Below the pieces are notes generated by a model that worked only from the letters and a program-made list of their open reading frames with translations, had not been told where the DNA came from and ran no database searches. From Mailhella sp. (lineage in GTDB: Bacteria > Desulfobacterota > Desulfovibrionia > Desulfovibrionales > Desulfovibrionaceae), in contig JAFWYI010000005.1 in the NCBI GenBank assembly GCA_017522745.1, forward strand, positions 1 to 6,261: a stretch of DNA of 6,261 nt, in the 5' to 3' direction. This document shows positions 1-5,736 of this stretch, one piece after another. Numbering within the stretch: the stretch's first letter is position 1; the number at the start of each line of letters is the position of its first letter. The position numbers and the translations under genes were made by a program.

Positions 1-554
1 ACACCGTGCTGACGGCTATCTGTCTGAATATCCTGGATGTCAAAGCCATCGCACTGCTGTGTACGCTGGTCTTCATGTGCGGACTCATCCCTGTGCTGGG
101 CGTGTTCATTTCGTCAGTTCCCATCGTGCTTATGGCCATCAACAGCGGCGGTATCGAGCTTGGTCTCTGGGCTGTGGTCATGATCATCGTGATCCACCTG
201 ATCGAAGCCTACGTGCTGAACCCGCGCATCGTGTCTTCCGTGATGCACATCAACCCAGTGATGACCCTCATCATCCTCTACATCGCGCACAGTGTCATGG
301 GGATGTGGGGCATGCTCCTCGGTGTGCCCATCGCCGTGTACATCTATCGTAAGATCAGTAAGTCTGTAGAAAAGGCACCGAAGAGAAGTGTGACGCCGCG
401 AAGGAGGATTCGGTCTCATGCACGTCCTTGTGCCCGGACCAACAGCTGCCGAGGGCGCATGGTGAAGCAGGAACTGCCAGAGGAGCAGCCTTCCGGCGTG
501 AAAGATCTTCTGATGAGAGTTTCTTCCAGAAGAAAAACAAGAAAAGATAGTTAG
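1..554 (+). CDS. AI-2E/PerM-family transporter, C-terminal part (5' end outside window)
   Basis: This is the C-terminal part of an inner-membrane protein of the AI-2E exporter family (PerM/YdiK/UPF0118). Members are proposed to export small molecules or to act as Na+/H+ antiporters; the substrate cannot be told here. The frame is open from the window edge (first full codon at 3), so the N-terminus is missing. Three hydrophobic blocks are visible, at about residues 14-45, 52-70 and 83-115 counting from the GTG at 6. Between them lies the family-like segment IEAYVLNPRIVSSVMHINPV, followed by GMWGMLLGVPIAVYIYR, which matches the usual end of the family (glycine-rich loop, then a proline in the last helix). 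After residue 116 comes a tail of about 66 residues rich in Arg, Lys and Ser, longer and more basic than I expect in this family. The stop codon touches a strong terminator. The family call is fairly secure; the natural start and full length cannot be seen. Confidence 0.85.
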   Translation, partial: TVLTAICLNILDVKAIALLCTLVFMCGLIPVLGVFISSVPIVLMAINSGGIELGLWAVVMIIVIHLIEAYVLNPRIVSSVMHINPVMTLIILYIAHSVMGMWGMLLGVPIAVYIYRKISKSVEKAPKRSVTPRRRIRSHARPCARTNSCRGRMVKQELPEEQPSGVKDLLMRVSSRRKTRKDS

Positions 555-603
555 TGTATGAAAAAGCCGCTCCCTTTACGTCAGGAGCGGCTTTTTCATA
601 CAC
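554..603. terminator. Bidirectional Rho-independent terminator between convergent genes
   Basis: Two perfectly complementary 20-bp arms (554-573 and 584-603) enclose a 10-nt loop (574-583). The core is AAAAAGCCGCTCC / GGAGCGGCTTTTT, so on each strand a GC-rich stem is followed by a run of five T. This is the standard form of a terminator serving both directions. It sits exactly between the AI-2E-type gene (stop 552-554) and the RluC-like gene on the minus strand, whose TGA stop (598-596) lies inside the right arm. One element therefore appears to end both transcripts. Confidence 0.93.
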
Positions 604-1594
604 GTGTCACTTTCCACGCCTCCTTCCAAGGAGGAAGCAGTTCGAGCTGCCGTTTACTGCCGTCAGGCAGAGGGATGGAGAGCCGGAAGGCGTGGAGTTT
701 GAGCCCCGCCTCTTTTTTTCCGTACCAAGGATCCCCGACGATGGCATGTCCGCGCGAGGCGAGCTGTACGCGGATCTGATGCGTTCTGCCCGTGAGCAGG
801 CGCACGAGAAGAAGGGTGTACTCGCGGTCTTTCGTTCCGTCCGGGATGCGGCGTGTCTCCAGTGCGGTGACGATACAGCGGGCTTCCTGCGCGTCAGGGG
901 AGGCGCTGGCGTTACGGATGGTCTTCATGCGCTGGGCTTTCTGATCCTTGACGAGGAAGTCGTGCAGTTCCTGCGGGGAACCGTCTGCGGAGTCCGGCCA
1001 GCGTCCTTCCACCCATGCCAGATATTCTTTGCGCGGAGCTTCGCCGCCTCGTCCCGCAAGCGCGTCGGTGAGCTGGCGGATGGCCGCATAGGTCTTGCCT
1101 ATCACCAGCAGACCTGTGGTGTCCTTGTCGAGTCGATGGACCGGTGCCGGTACGAAGTCGGCATCCGCGCGCTCGGCGGCCAGCCTGGAAGCAACACTGT
1201 CCGTGTGGCCGGTACCACCTTGGACGGGAAGCCCCGCAGGTTTGGCGATGACGAGTATCTCATCGTCTTCATAAACGATTTTCAGTGTTTGCCCACCTTG
1301 GAAGGCTGCTTTTTTCGTTGCAGTGCCTGGGCGGTTTTCCTGTTTGCTTTTTTCGTGCGAGGCACTGCCGGCAGGCAGGAATTCGGCAAAAGGCGGCACG
1401 CGTACAAGGTCTCCTTCTTCCACACGGTCAAAAGCTTTGGCCCGGCCGCCGTTCACGCGCACCTGACCGGTGCGGATCCAGCGGTGGAGTTCCCCGGAGG
1501 GAGCAGTCACCCGGCGCTGGAGAAAATTCAACAGCTTTTGTCCGGCCTCGGCACGGCTTACGGGCAGAGCCTGCCTGTTCTTTTCGTTTTCCAT
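596..1594 (-). CDS. RluA-family 23S rRNA pseudouridine synthase, RluC-like
   Basis: This 332-residue cytoplasmic enzyme should isomerise specific uridines in large-subunit rRNA to pseudouridine. It has an N-terminal S4 RNA-binding domain (about residues 12-67, including LHRWIRTGQVRVNGG), a charged linker (about 75-100) and the RluA catalytic domain. The catalytic motif HRLDKDTTGLLV starts at residue 153, giving Asp156 as the predicted nucleophile. RTHQIRVQ (270-277) and GDPWYG (287-292) are further family motifs. The segment KPAGLPVQGGTG resembles RluC (VHGGSG) more than RluD (VHPGAG), and the length fits RluC (about 320 residues), but target uridines cannot be assigned from this alone. I chose the ATG at 1594, about 10 nt after AAGGA; the frame stays open upstream to 1822 without family-like sequence. 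The gene is divergent from rpsA and convergent with the AI-2E-type gene. Confidence 0.93.
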   Translation of the reverse strand: MENEKNRQALPVSRAEAGQKLLNFLQRRVTAPSGELHRWIRTGQVRVNGGRAKAFDRVEEGDLVRVPPFAEFLPAGSASHEKSKQENRPGTATKKAAFQGGQTLKIVYEDDEILVIAKPAGLPVQGGTGHTDSVASRLAAERADADFVPAPVHRLDKDTTGLLVIGKTYAAIRQLTDALAGRGGEAPRKEYLAWVEGRWPDSADGSPQELHDFLVKDQKAQRMKTIRNASASPDAQEARCIVTALETRRIPDGTKDREYTLLLVRLLTGRTHQIRVQLASRGHAIVGDPWYGKKEAGLKLHAFRLSIPLPDGSKRQLELLPPWKEAWKVTRV

Positions 1595-1650
1595 GGGAGG
1601 ATTTTCCTTGTTTCGCAGCGAAGATACGCGTTTTTTACCTGCGCTAGCAT
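1558..1650 (-). other. Possible 30-codon upstream ORF overlapping the start of the RluC-like gene
   Basis: On the minus strand an ATG at 1650 is preceded by CAGGAG with a 9-nt spacer. This is at least as good a ribosome site as that of the RluC-like gene itself. The frame runs 30 codons to a TAA at 1560-1558, overlapping the first 37 bases of the synthase gene in another frame. The peptide begins MLAQVKNAYLRC and is basic. It matches nothing I recognise. It could be a leader ORF that couples or dampens translation of the synthase, or simply chance. Confidence 0.2.
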
Positions 1651-1815
1651 AGTTTTTTTCTCCTGCCGCGTCCAGAATACAGAACTGACAGAGAAATTGA
1701 GCTTTTCCGCCGTGAATGGAAAGAAACAGCTTGTGCTTTATGAGGGTTCCTGATATGTACGGAGACCTGCCTGAGAAAGGCAGAAATCTGTTTGTTAGGT
1801 TGGAGGATCCGTACA
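1595..1815. promoter_or_regulatory. rpsA: Divergent intergenic region between the RluC-like gene and rpsA
   Basis: This region must hold the start signals for both flanking genes. Toward rpsA, the best sigma70-like candidate is TTGTGC (1731-1736), a 17-bp spacer, and TATGTA (1754-1759) preceded by TG at 1751-1752, an extended -10 arrangement. That would put the transcript start near 1766 and leave a leader of about 50 nt. Within this leader, CTGCCT (1767-1772) and AGGCAG (1778-1783) form a 6-bp hairpin with a 5-nt loop. TGGAGGA (1801-1807) is the rpsA Shine-Dalgarno sequence, 9 nt before the ATG, and fixes the start at 1816. Toward the RluC-like gene I see only weak candidates. The promoter match is modest and is an inference. 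Confidence 0.4.
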
Positions 1816-3522
1816 ATGGCAACTGCCGAAAACATGGAAAACCAGATCGACGCTGAAATGAGCTTCGAAGAACTTCTCGAAGGTTACGTCACCCCCGAAA
1901 TGGGCGACCTCGAAGAAGGTCAGATCGTTAAGGGTGAAATCGTGGGCATCAACGGCGAGACCGTTCTCGTCAGCGTGGGCTTCAAGTCTGAAGGCCAGAT
2001 TCCCGCAGAAGAATTCCGTGATGCTCAGGGCAACCTGATCGTCAAGGAAGGCGACCAGGTTGAAGTTTACGTGGCTCGCAAGAACGAAAACGATGGCACC
2101 ATCATCCTTTCGTTCGAAAAGGCCAAGCGCATGCAGCTCTTCGATCAGCTCGAAAAGGTGCTTGAAGACAACGGCGTCATCACCGGCACCATCACTCGCC
2201 GCATCAAGGGTGGCTACACCGTCGATCTCGGCGGCGTGGAAGCCTTCCTGCCCGGTTCCCATGTGGATCTCCGTCCTGTTCCGGACATGGACGCTCTGGT
2301 CAACCAGAACTACGAATTCCGTGTCCTCAAGATCAACCGTCGCCGCAGCAACGTGATCGTTTCTCGCCGCGTGCTCCTCGAAGAAGAACGCGATGCCAAG
2401 CGTGGCGCTCTTCTCCAGACCCTCGGTGAAGGCCAGATCGTCAAGGGCAAGGCCAAGAACATCACCGAATACGGCGTGTTCGTTGACCTCGGCGGCCTCG
2501 ATGGTCTCCTCCACATCACCGATATGTCCTGGAAGCGTATTCGCCATCCTCGCGAAATGGTCTCCCTCGGTCAGGAACTCGAACTCAAGGTTCTTTCCTT
2601 CGACAAGGACAACCAGAAGGTCTCTCTCGGCCTGAAGCAGCTCGTGCCCGATCCCTGGCAGGACATCACCGCCCGCTTCCCCGAAGGTTCTCACCACACC
2701 GGTAAGGTCACCAACCTTGTTGACTACGGCGTGTTCGTGGAACTCGAACCCGGCGTGGAAGGCCTCGTGCATATCTCCGAAATGTCCTGGACCCGCAAGC
2801 TCCGTCATCCTTCCCAGATGGTGCATCAGGGCGATGAAGTCGAAGTCGTCATCCTCGGCGTCGACAGCGACAAGAAGCGCATCTCCCTCGGCATGAAGCA
2901 GGTCAAGCCCAATCCCTGGGAACTCGTTGGCGAACGCTTCCCCGAAGGCACCGTCATTGAAGGCGTGATCAAGAACATCACCGAATTCGGTATGTTCATC
3001 GGCATCGAAGACGGCATCGACGGCCTCATCCACGTGTCCGACATCTCCTGGACCAAGAAGCTCCGTCACCCCGGTGAACTCTACAAGGTCGGCGACGTTG
3101 TCCAGGCCAAGGTCCTCACCGTGGACCAGGAAAACGAAAAGTTCACCCTCGGCATGAAGCAGCTTGCTGAAGATCCCTGGGCCTCCGTGCCTGCTCGCTA
3201 CCCTGTGGGCAACGTGATCACCGGCACCGTCACCAACGTGACCGACTTCGGCCTGTTCGTTGAAGTGGAAGAAGGCATCGAAGGCCTCATCCACGTGACC
3301 GAACTCGGCAAGAAGGTGAAGTCTCCTTCCGAACTCTTCAAGGAAGGTGACTCCGTTCAGGCCAAGATCATCCACGTGTCCGCTGATGAACGCCGCCTCG
3401 GCCTCTCCATCAAGCAGATCAAGGACGACGAAGAACGCCGTAAGCCCAAGGATTACCATTCTGGCGACAACTCCATCAGCCAGACTCTGGGCGACCTCCT
3501 CAAGCAGAAGTTCAACGACTAA
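1816..3522 (+). CDS. rpsA: 30S ribosomal protein S1
   Basis: S1 binds mRNA on the small ribosomal subunit and helps initiate translation, especially on structured leaders. The 568-residue protein has six S1/OB repeats at about residues 35-101, 118-184, 205-273, 290-360, 377-447 and 464-533. This matches the E. coli plan (557 residues). Repeats 3-5 are closely alike: each has a (E/D)(Y/F)G(V/M)F(V/I) strand, then HI or HV(S/T)D/E-(M/I)SW and RHP. Repeat 6 diverges after the HVTEL segment, where KSPSEL replaces RHP, as is common. The two N-terminal repeats, which anchor S1 to the ribosome in E. coli, are the most divergent. I chose the ATG at 1816, 9 nt after GGAGG; an in-frame TTG at 1792 has no such signal. 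Codon use is strongly biased (Lys nearly always AAG, Glu nearly always GAA), consistent with high expression. A strong terminator follows, so the gene is probably monocistronic. Confidence 0.99.
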   Translation: MATAENMENQIDAEMSFEELLEGYVTPEMGDLEEGQIVKGEIVGINGETVLVSVGFKSEGQIPAEEFRDAQGNLIVKEGDQVEVYVARKNENDGTIILSFEKAKRMQLFDQLEKVLEDNGVITGTITRRIKGGYTVDLGGVEAFLPGSHVDLRPVPDMDALVNQNYEFRVLKINRRRSNVIVSRRVLLEEERDAKRGALLQTLGEGQIVKGKAKNITEYGVFVDLGGLDGLLHITDMSWKRIRHPREMVSLGQELELKVLSFDKDNQKVSLGLKQLVPDPWQDITARFPEGSHHTGKVTNLVDYGVFVELEPGVEGLVHISEMSWTRKLRHPSQMVHQGDEVEVVILGVDSDKKRISLGMKQVKPNPWELVGERFPEGTVIEGVIKNITEFGMFIGIEDGIDGLIHVSDISWTKKLRHPGELYKVGDVVQAKVLTVDQENEKFTLGMKQLAEDPWASVPARYPVGNVITGTVTNVTDFGLFVEVEEGIEGLIHVTELGKKVKSPSELFKEGDSVQAKIIHVSADERRLGLSIKQIKDDEERRKPKDYHSGDNSISQTLGDLLKQKFND

Positions 3523-3545
3523 TCGTTGACTCCTAGCGAGTTACG

Positions 3546-3586
3546 CGGGGCGGAAAGTGTAAACTTTCTGCCCCGTTTTCTTTTTT
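3546..3586 (+). terminator. Rho-independent terminator of rpsA
   Basis: The arms at 3546-3558 (CGGGGCGGAAAGT) and 3563-3575 (ACTTTCTGCCCCG) form a 13-bp stem with a single G-U pair (3552 with 3569). They close on a GTAA tetraloop, a GNRA-type loop. A T-rich tract, TTTTCTTTTTT, follows at 3576-3586. It begins 24 nt after the rpsA stop and 36 nt before the next ATG, so the downstream permease operon needs read-through or its own promoter. Confidence 0.95.
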
Positions 3587-3621
3587 CTTCCCTGTTCAAG
3601 TTTTCACAGAATAGGTTCGCT

Positions 3622-4356
3622 ATGAGTGCGGCATTGATGTTTGCCTTTTTAGGATGGTTTTTCGGGGGCTTTGTCAGTGGTGTTGCCGGTTTCGGCGGCA
3701 TGATGATGGCACTCCCTGTTTTCATGCTCGGTATGAACCCTACGGATGCGGTGCTGGTATGCTGTCTTATCGGAGGTCCGGCCTGCTCGCATCTTGGCTG
3801 GCTTTACCGCAAGCACATGGTCTGGGCGGATATGAAATGGCTCTGGGCCAGCTGTATCCCCGGCTGTTTTGCGGGTGTCATAGTCCTCAAGATCGTTTCT
3901 ATGCACTGGCTCCAGATGGCCATCAGCCTGATGATAGCCGCGTTCGTGATCCTTCACCTGTGCGGCAGTCGTGCCACGTGGCGTCTGCCTGACTCGATAA
4001 CCTCTCTTTGTGTTGCAGGCTTTGCCAGCGGCTTCGCTAATTCCACGGTGTCTGTCGTCGGGGTGCCCATCGGTATTTTTGTCCTGCTCAAGCAGTGGGA
4101 TAAGGACAGGGCCAGAGCGACCATGGCGGTCCTGTTCTTCTTCAGCTGCTGGGTCACGATGATCGCGCAGTGGGCTGGAGGCCTTTACACGTTGGAACAC
4201 TGTAAGCTGGCCCTCGGCGGCATTGTGGGGGCCGTCCTCGGGCAGATGCTCGGTTTCATGCTGGGGCGGCACATCAATCAGCGCATGTTCGTGATGTTCG
4301 TTCTCTCGTTCCTTTCCTGCGCGGCCGTGATCCTGTTTACCCGTTCGCTTCAATAG
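3622..4356 (+). CDS. TauE/SafE-type membrane permease (first of a tandem pair)
   Basis: This is a 244-residue, highly hydrophobic protein with about eight possible membrane segments. It resembles the TauE/SafE (formerly DUF81) family, whose members export small anions such as sulfite, sulfoacetate or other organosulfonates. The family's twofold design shows: GFGGMMMALP (residues 23-32) corresponds to the usual G-x-GGG-x3-P motif of the first half, and SVVGVPIGIFVLLKQW (144-159) to the second half, followed by the basic loop DKDRARAT. I chose the ATG at 3622; AGG lies 6 nt upstream, only a weak ribosome site. The frame opens upstream to a TTG at 3526, but that would place the rpsA terminator inside the gene. 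The next gene is a paralogue of nearly equal length, aligned without gaps from residue 23 and about 54% identical by hand count. The substrate is unknown. No clear promoter is visible after the rpsA terminator. Confidence 0.85.
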   Translation: MSAALMFAFLGWFFGGFVSGVAGFGGMMMALPVFMLGMNPTDAVLVCCLIGGPACSHLGWLYRKHMVWADMKWLWASCIPGCFAGVIVLKIVSMHWLQMAISLMIAAFVILHLCGSRATWRLPDSITSLCVAGFASGFANSTVSVVGVPIGIFVLLKQWDKDRARATMAVLFFFSCWVTMIAQWAGGLYTLEHCKLALGGIVGAVLGQMLGFMLGRHINQRMFVMFVLSFLSCAAVILFTRSLQ

Positions 4357-4372
4357 TAGAGCGGAAGAGCGC

Positions 4373-4405
4373 ATTCTTGACGTTGGCTGATGCCAGCGCA
4401 AGAAT
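4373..4405 (+). promoter_or_regulatory. Strong intergenic hairpin between the two permease genes
   Basis: ATTCTTG (4373-4379) pairs perfectly with CAAGAAT (4399-4405). Inside it, CGTTGGC (4381-4387) pairs with GCCAGCG (4392-4398) with one G-U pair, leaving a TGAT loop and one bulged A (4380). The result is a 14-bp stem in a 33-nt element. The following bases are AGTGGGGAATGG, without a T-run, so this is not a usual Rho-independent terminator. It lies 16 nt after the first permease stop and 33 nt before the second start. It may stabilise or separate the two parts of the operon mRNA, or be a protein or RNA binding site. Confidence 0.6.
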
Positions 4406-4438
4406 AGTGGGGAATGGCTTCAGGTTCAGGAGAATAGT

Positions 4439-5170
4439 ATGGAAGCGTATCTGTTTACATTTTTCGGGAAGTTCATCGGCAGTATCGTTGGCGGCGCTAC
4501 CGGTCTTGGTGGGATGATGATATCGCTTCCCATCCTTTCACTGGGTATGCCAGCGTCTACGGCTGTTCTCGTGAGCTGTCTCAGCGGCGCCGTATCCTGC
4601 ATGCAGCTGGCATGGCTGTACCGCAGATATGTGGTGTGGGATGATATGAAGTTGCTGTGGCTGGCCTGCATCCCCGGCTGTATCTTCGGGGCGTTCACGT
4701 TGAAAGTCGTTTCTGTGGCCTTGCTCCAGATCATGATAAGCATCATGATCTTCTGCTTCATCCTGCTTCAGCTTTTCAGCCGTCATGCCCAGTGGAAGCT
4801 GGGAGATTCTCTGGGCTGGACGCTTGCCGCGGGTTTCACCGGGGGCTTCGCCCATGCCTCTGTTTCCGTGGTCGGGGTGCCTTTGGGGGTGTTTGTCCTG
4901 CTCAAGCGTTGGGACAGAGACCGCGCACGAGCGACGCTGTGCATGTTTTTTGTGTTCAGTGGCTGGATGACACTGGTGAGCCAGTGGATGGCCGGGCTGT
5001 ATGAATTCGACCTGCTGAAACTTGCCGCTGTGGGGCTGGTCGGTTCTCTTGTCGGGCAGCCGGTCGGCTTCTGGATAGGTCGTCATCTCAATCAGAAAGT
5101 ATTCGTGCGTTTCGTGCTGCTGTTCCTCAGCTGTGCGGCCATAGTGCTATTCTATAAGGGTATACGGTAG
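4439..5170 (+). CDS. TauE/SafE-type membrane permease (second of a tandem pair)
   Basis: This 243-residue polytopic membrane protein is of the same TauE/SafE type as the preceding gene. GLGGMMISLP (residues 22-31), WLYRRYVVWDDMK (59-71), CIPGC (77-81), SVVGVPLGVFVLLKRW (143-158) followed by DRDRARAT, and QPVGFWIGRHLNQ (207-219) correspond residue for residue to the first permease with a constant offset of one. Conservation is highest in the second-half motif and near the C-terminus. The N-terminal 20 residues are the least alike. The start is well supported by AGGAG (4428-4432) with a 6-nt spacer, a much better site than that of the first copy. The gene follows its paralogue by 82 bp and precedes the CYTH gene by 16 bp, suggesting one transcript. 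The pair could form a heteromeric carrier or be two carriers with different substrates; the sequence does not decide. It exports an anion at most by family analogy. Confidence 0.85.
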   Translation: MEAYLFTFFGKFIGSIVGGATGLGGMMISLPILSLGMPASTAVLVSCLSGAVSCMQLAWLYRRYVVWDDMKLLWLACIPGCIFGAFTLKVVSVALLQIMISIMIFCFILLQLFSRHAQWKLGDSLGWTLAAGFTGGFAHASVSVVGVPLGVFVLLKRWDRDRARATLCMFFVFSGWMTLVSQWMAGLYEFDLLKLAAVGLVGSLVGQPVGFWIGRHLNQKVFVRFVLLFLSCAAIVLFYKGIR

Positions 5171-5186
5171 TATTTTCGGGAGTTTT

Positions 5187-5684
5187 ATGAAACAGCAGGA
5201 AATCGAGCGTAAATTTCTGGTGAAAGGCGATGGCTGGCGTGGCCGTGGAGAAGGGAAGCTCTTCCGCCAGGGCTACATAGCACGTACACAGGATAGGACG
5301 GTGAGAGTGCGTGTGGCTGGCGATACGGGCACACTTACGATCAAGTATCGCGGCGAAGGCATAGCCCGCAGTGAATTTGAATACGTCATCCCTCTGGAGG
5401 AGGCGCAGGCTCTTCTTGACGGTCTGGCCCCTGGGGAGATCATCGAAAAGGTACGTTTCACCTTCGAACAGGAAGGCAGCGTATGGGAAGTGGACGAATT
5501 CATGGGCGCGAATGACGGCCTCATCGTGGCAGAGATCGAACTTGGAGCCGAAGATGAATCCTTCGTGAAGCCTGACTGGCTGGGCGAGGAAGTGAGCAAG
5601 GTTTCCCGCTATCTCAATGTCGAGCTGTCCCGCCTGCCGTATACGGCGTGGGATCAGGTCCAGAAACAGGGAGATGGAAAATAA
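5187..5684 (+). CDS. CYTH-domain protein (triphosphate tunnel metalloenzyme)
   Basis: This small soluble protein (165 residues) is a single CYTH domain. The family uses an eight-stranded beta tunnel to bind triphosphates with divalent metal. Known bacterial members hydrolyse inorganic triphosphate or, in a few cases, act as class IV adenylate cyclases. The signature ExExK is at residues 5-9 (EIERK). The alternating basic and acidic tunnel residues can be followed: RQGY (27-30), VRVR (39-42), TIK (51-53), EFEY (63-66), EKVR (87-90), WEVDEF (100-105) and AEIEL (115-119). The length and the EVDEF...GL..AEIEL pattern fit the small bacterial CYTH proteins better than the larger CYTH-CHAD fusions; no CHAD domain is present. 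The start ATG has CGGGAG 4 nt upstream and lies 16 bp after the second permease stop, so it is probably cotranscribed. Triphosphatase activity is the likelier guess. Confidence 0.9.
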   Translation: MKQQEIERKFLVKGDGWRGRGEGKLFRQGYIARTQDRTVRVRVAGDTGTLTIKYRGEGIARSEFEYVIPLEEAQALLDGLAPGEIIEKVRFTFEQEGSVWEVDEFMGANDGLIVAEIELGAEDESFVKPDWLGEEVSKVSRYLNVELSRLPYTAWDQVQKQGDGK

Positions 5685-5691
5685 TATTACT

Positions 5692-5710
5692 AAGAATAAA
5701 AATCATTATC
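5692..5710 (+). promoter_or_regulatory. Fur-box-like sequence upstream of hcp
   Basis: AAGAATAAAAATCATTATC matches 15 of 19 positions of the classical Fur box GATAATGATAATCATTATC, with the right-hand ten bases all identical. It lies in a short AT-rich stretch just after the CYTH stop codon and 95 bp before the hcp start. Chance similarity is a real possibility because the stretch is AT-rich, but the unbroken right half is notable. It would suggest iron-dependent control of hcp. Confidence 0.4.
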
Positions 5711-5717
5711 AAATATA

Positions 5718-5731
5718 GTGACCATGGTCAC
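5718..5731. promoter_or_regulatory. Perfect palindrome, probable CRP/FNR-family (HcpR-type) operator of hcp
   Basis: GTGACCATGGTCAC is a perfect 14-bp inverted repeat. Its GTGA-N6-TCAC layout is exactly the half-site spacing used by CRP/FNR-family regulators. It is centred 81.5 bp before the hcp ATG. In Desulfovibrio and relatives, hcp is known to be controlled by the CRP/FNR-family nitrosative-stress regulator HcpR, so this is the natural candidate site. No convincing -35 element is present near it. TATCAG (5759-5764) or TTCTAT (5756-5761) could serve as a poor -10 at roughly the distance of a class II activated promoter. The palindrome is certain, the regulator inferred. Confidence 0.65.
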
Positions 5732-5736
5732 AGATT

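Noticed and set aside
554..1753. 399-codon plus-strand frame opposite the RluC-like gene
   Set aside because: Its start lies inside the bidirectional terminator and its sequence is the antisense of a clear pseudouridine synthase. It has no plausible ribosome site or domain.
1595..1822. N-terminal extension of the RluC-like protein up to 1822
   Set aside because: The extension is not family-like, would overlap the rpsA start and promoter, and the ATG at 1594 has its own ribosome site and leads directly into the S4 domain.
2785..3068. DNA-level similarity between S1 repeats 4 and 5 (for example around 2785-2807 and 3046-3068)
   Set aside because: This follows from the normal internal repeats of protein S1 plus strong codon bias and is not a separate repeat element.
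1795..3459. 554-codon open frame on the minus strand opposite rpsA
   Set aside because: It is an artefact of the strong codon bias of rpsA, which removes stops from the opposite strand. The protein is a low-complexity repeat of His, Asp, Glu and Phe mirroring the S1 repeats, with no family match.
3526..3531. TTGACT as a -35 element for the permease operon
   Set aside because: No -10-like hexamer stands 16-18 bp downstream; that position is GC-rich and lies within the rpsA terminator stem.
3649..4401. 250-codon minus-strand frame opposite the first permease
   Set aside because: It is a His/Arg/Glu-rich shadow of a clear membrane-protein gene with no recognisable domain. A similar shadow lies opposite the second permease at 4538-5086.
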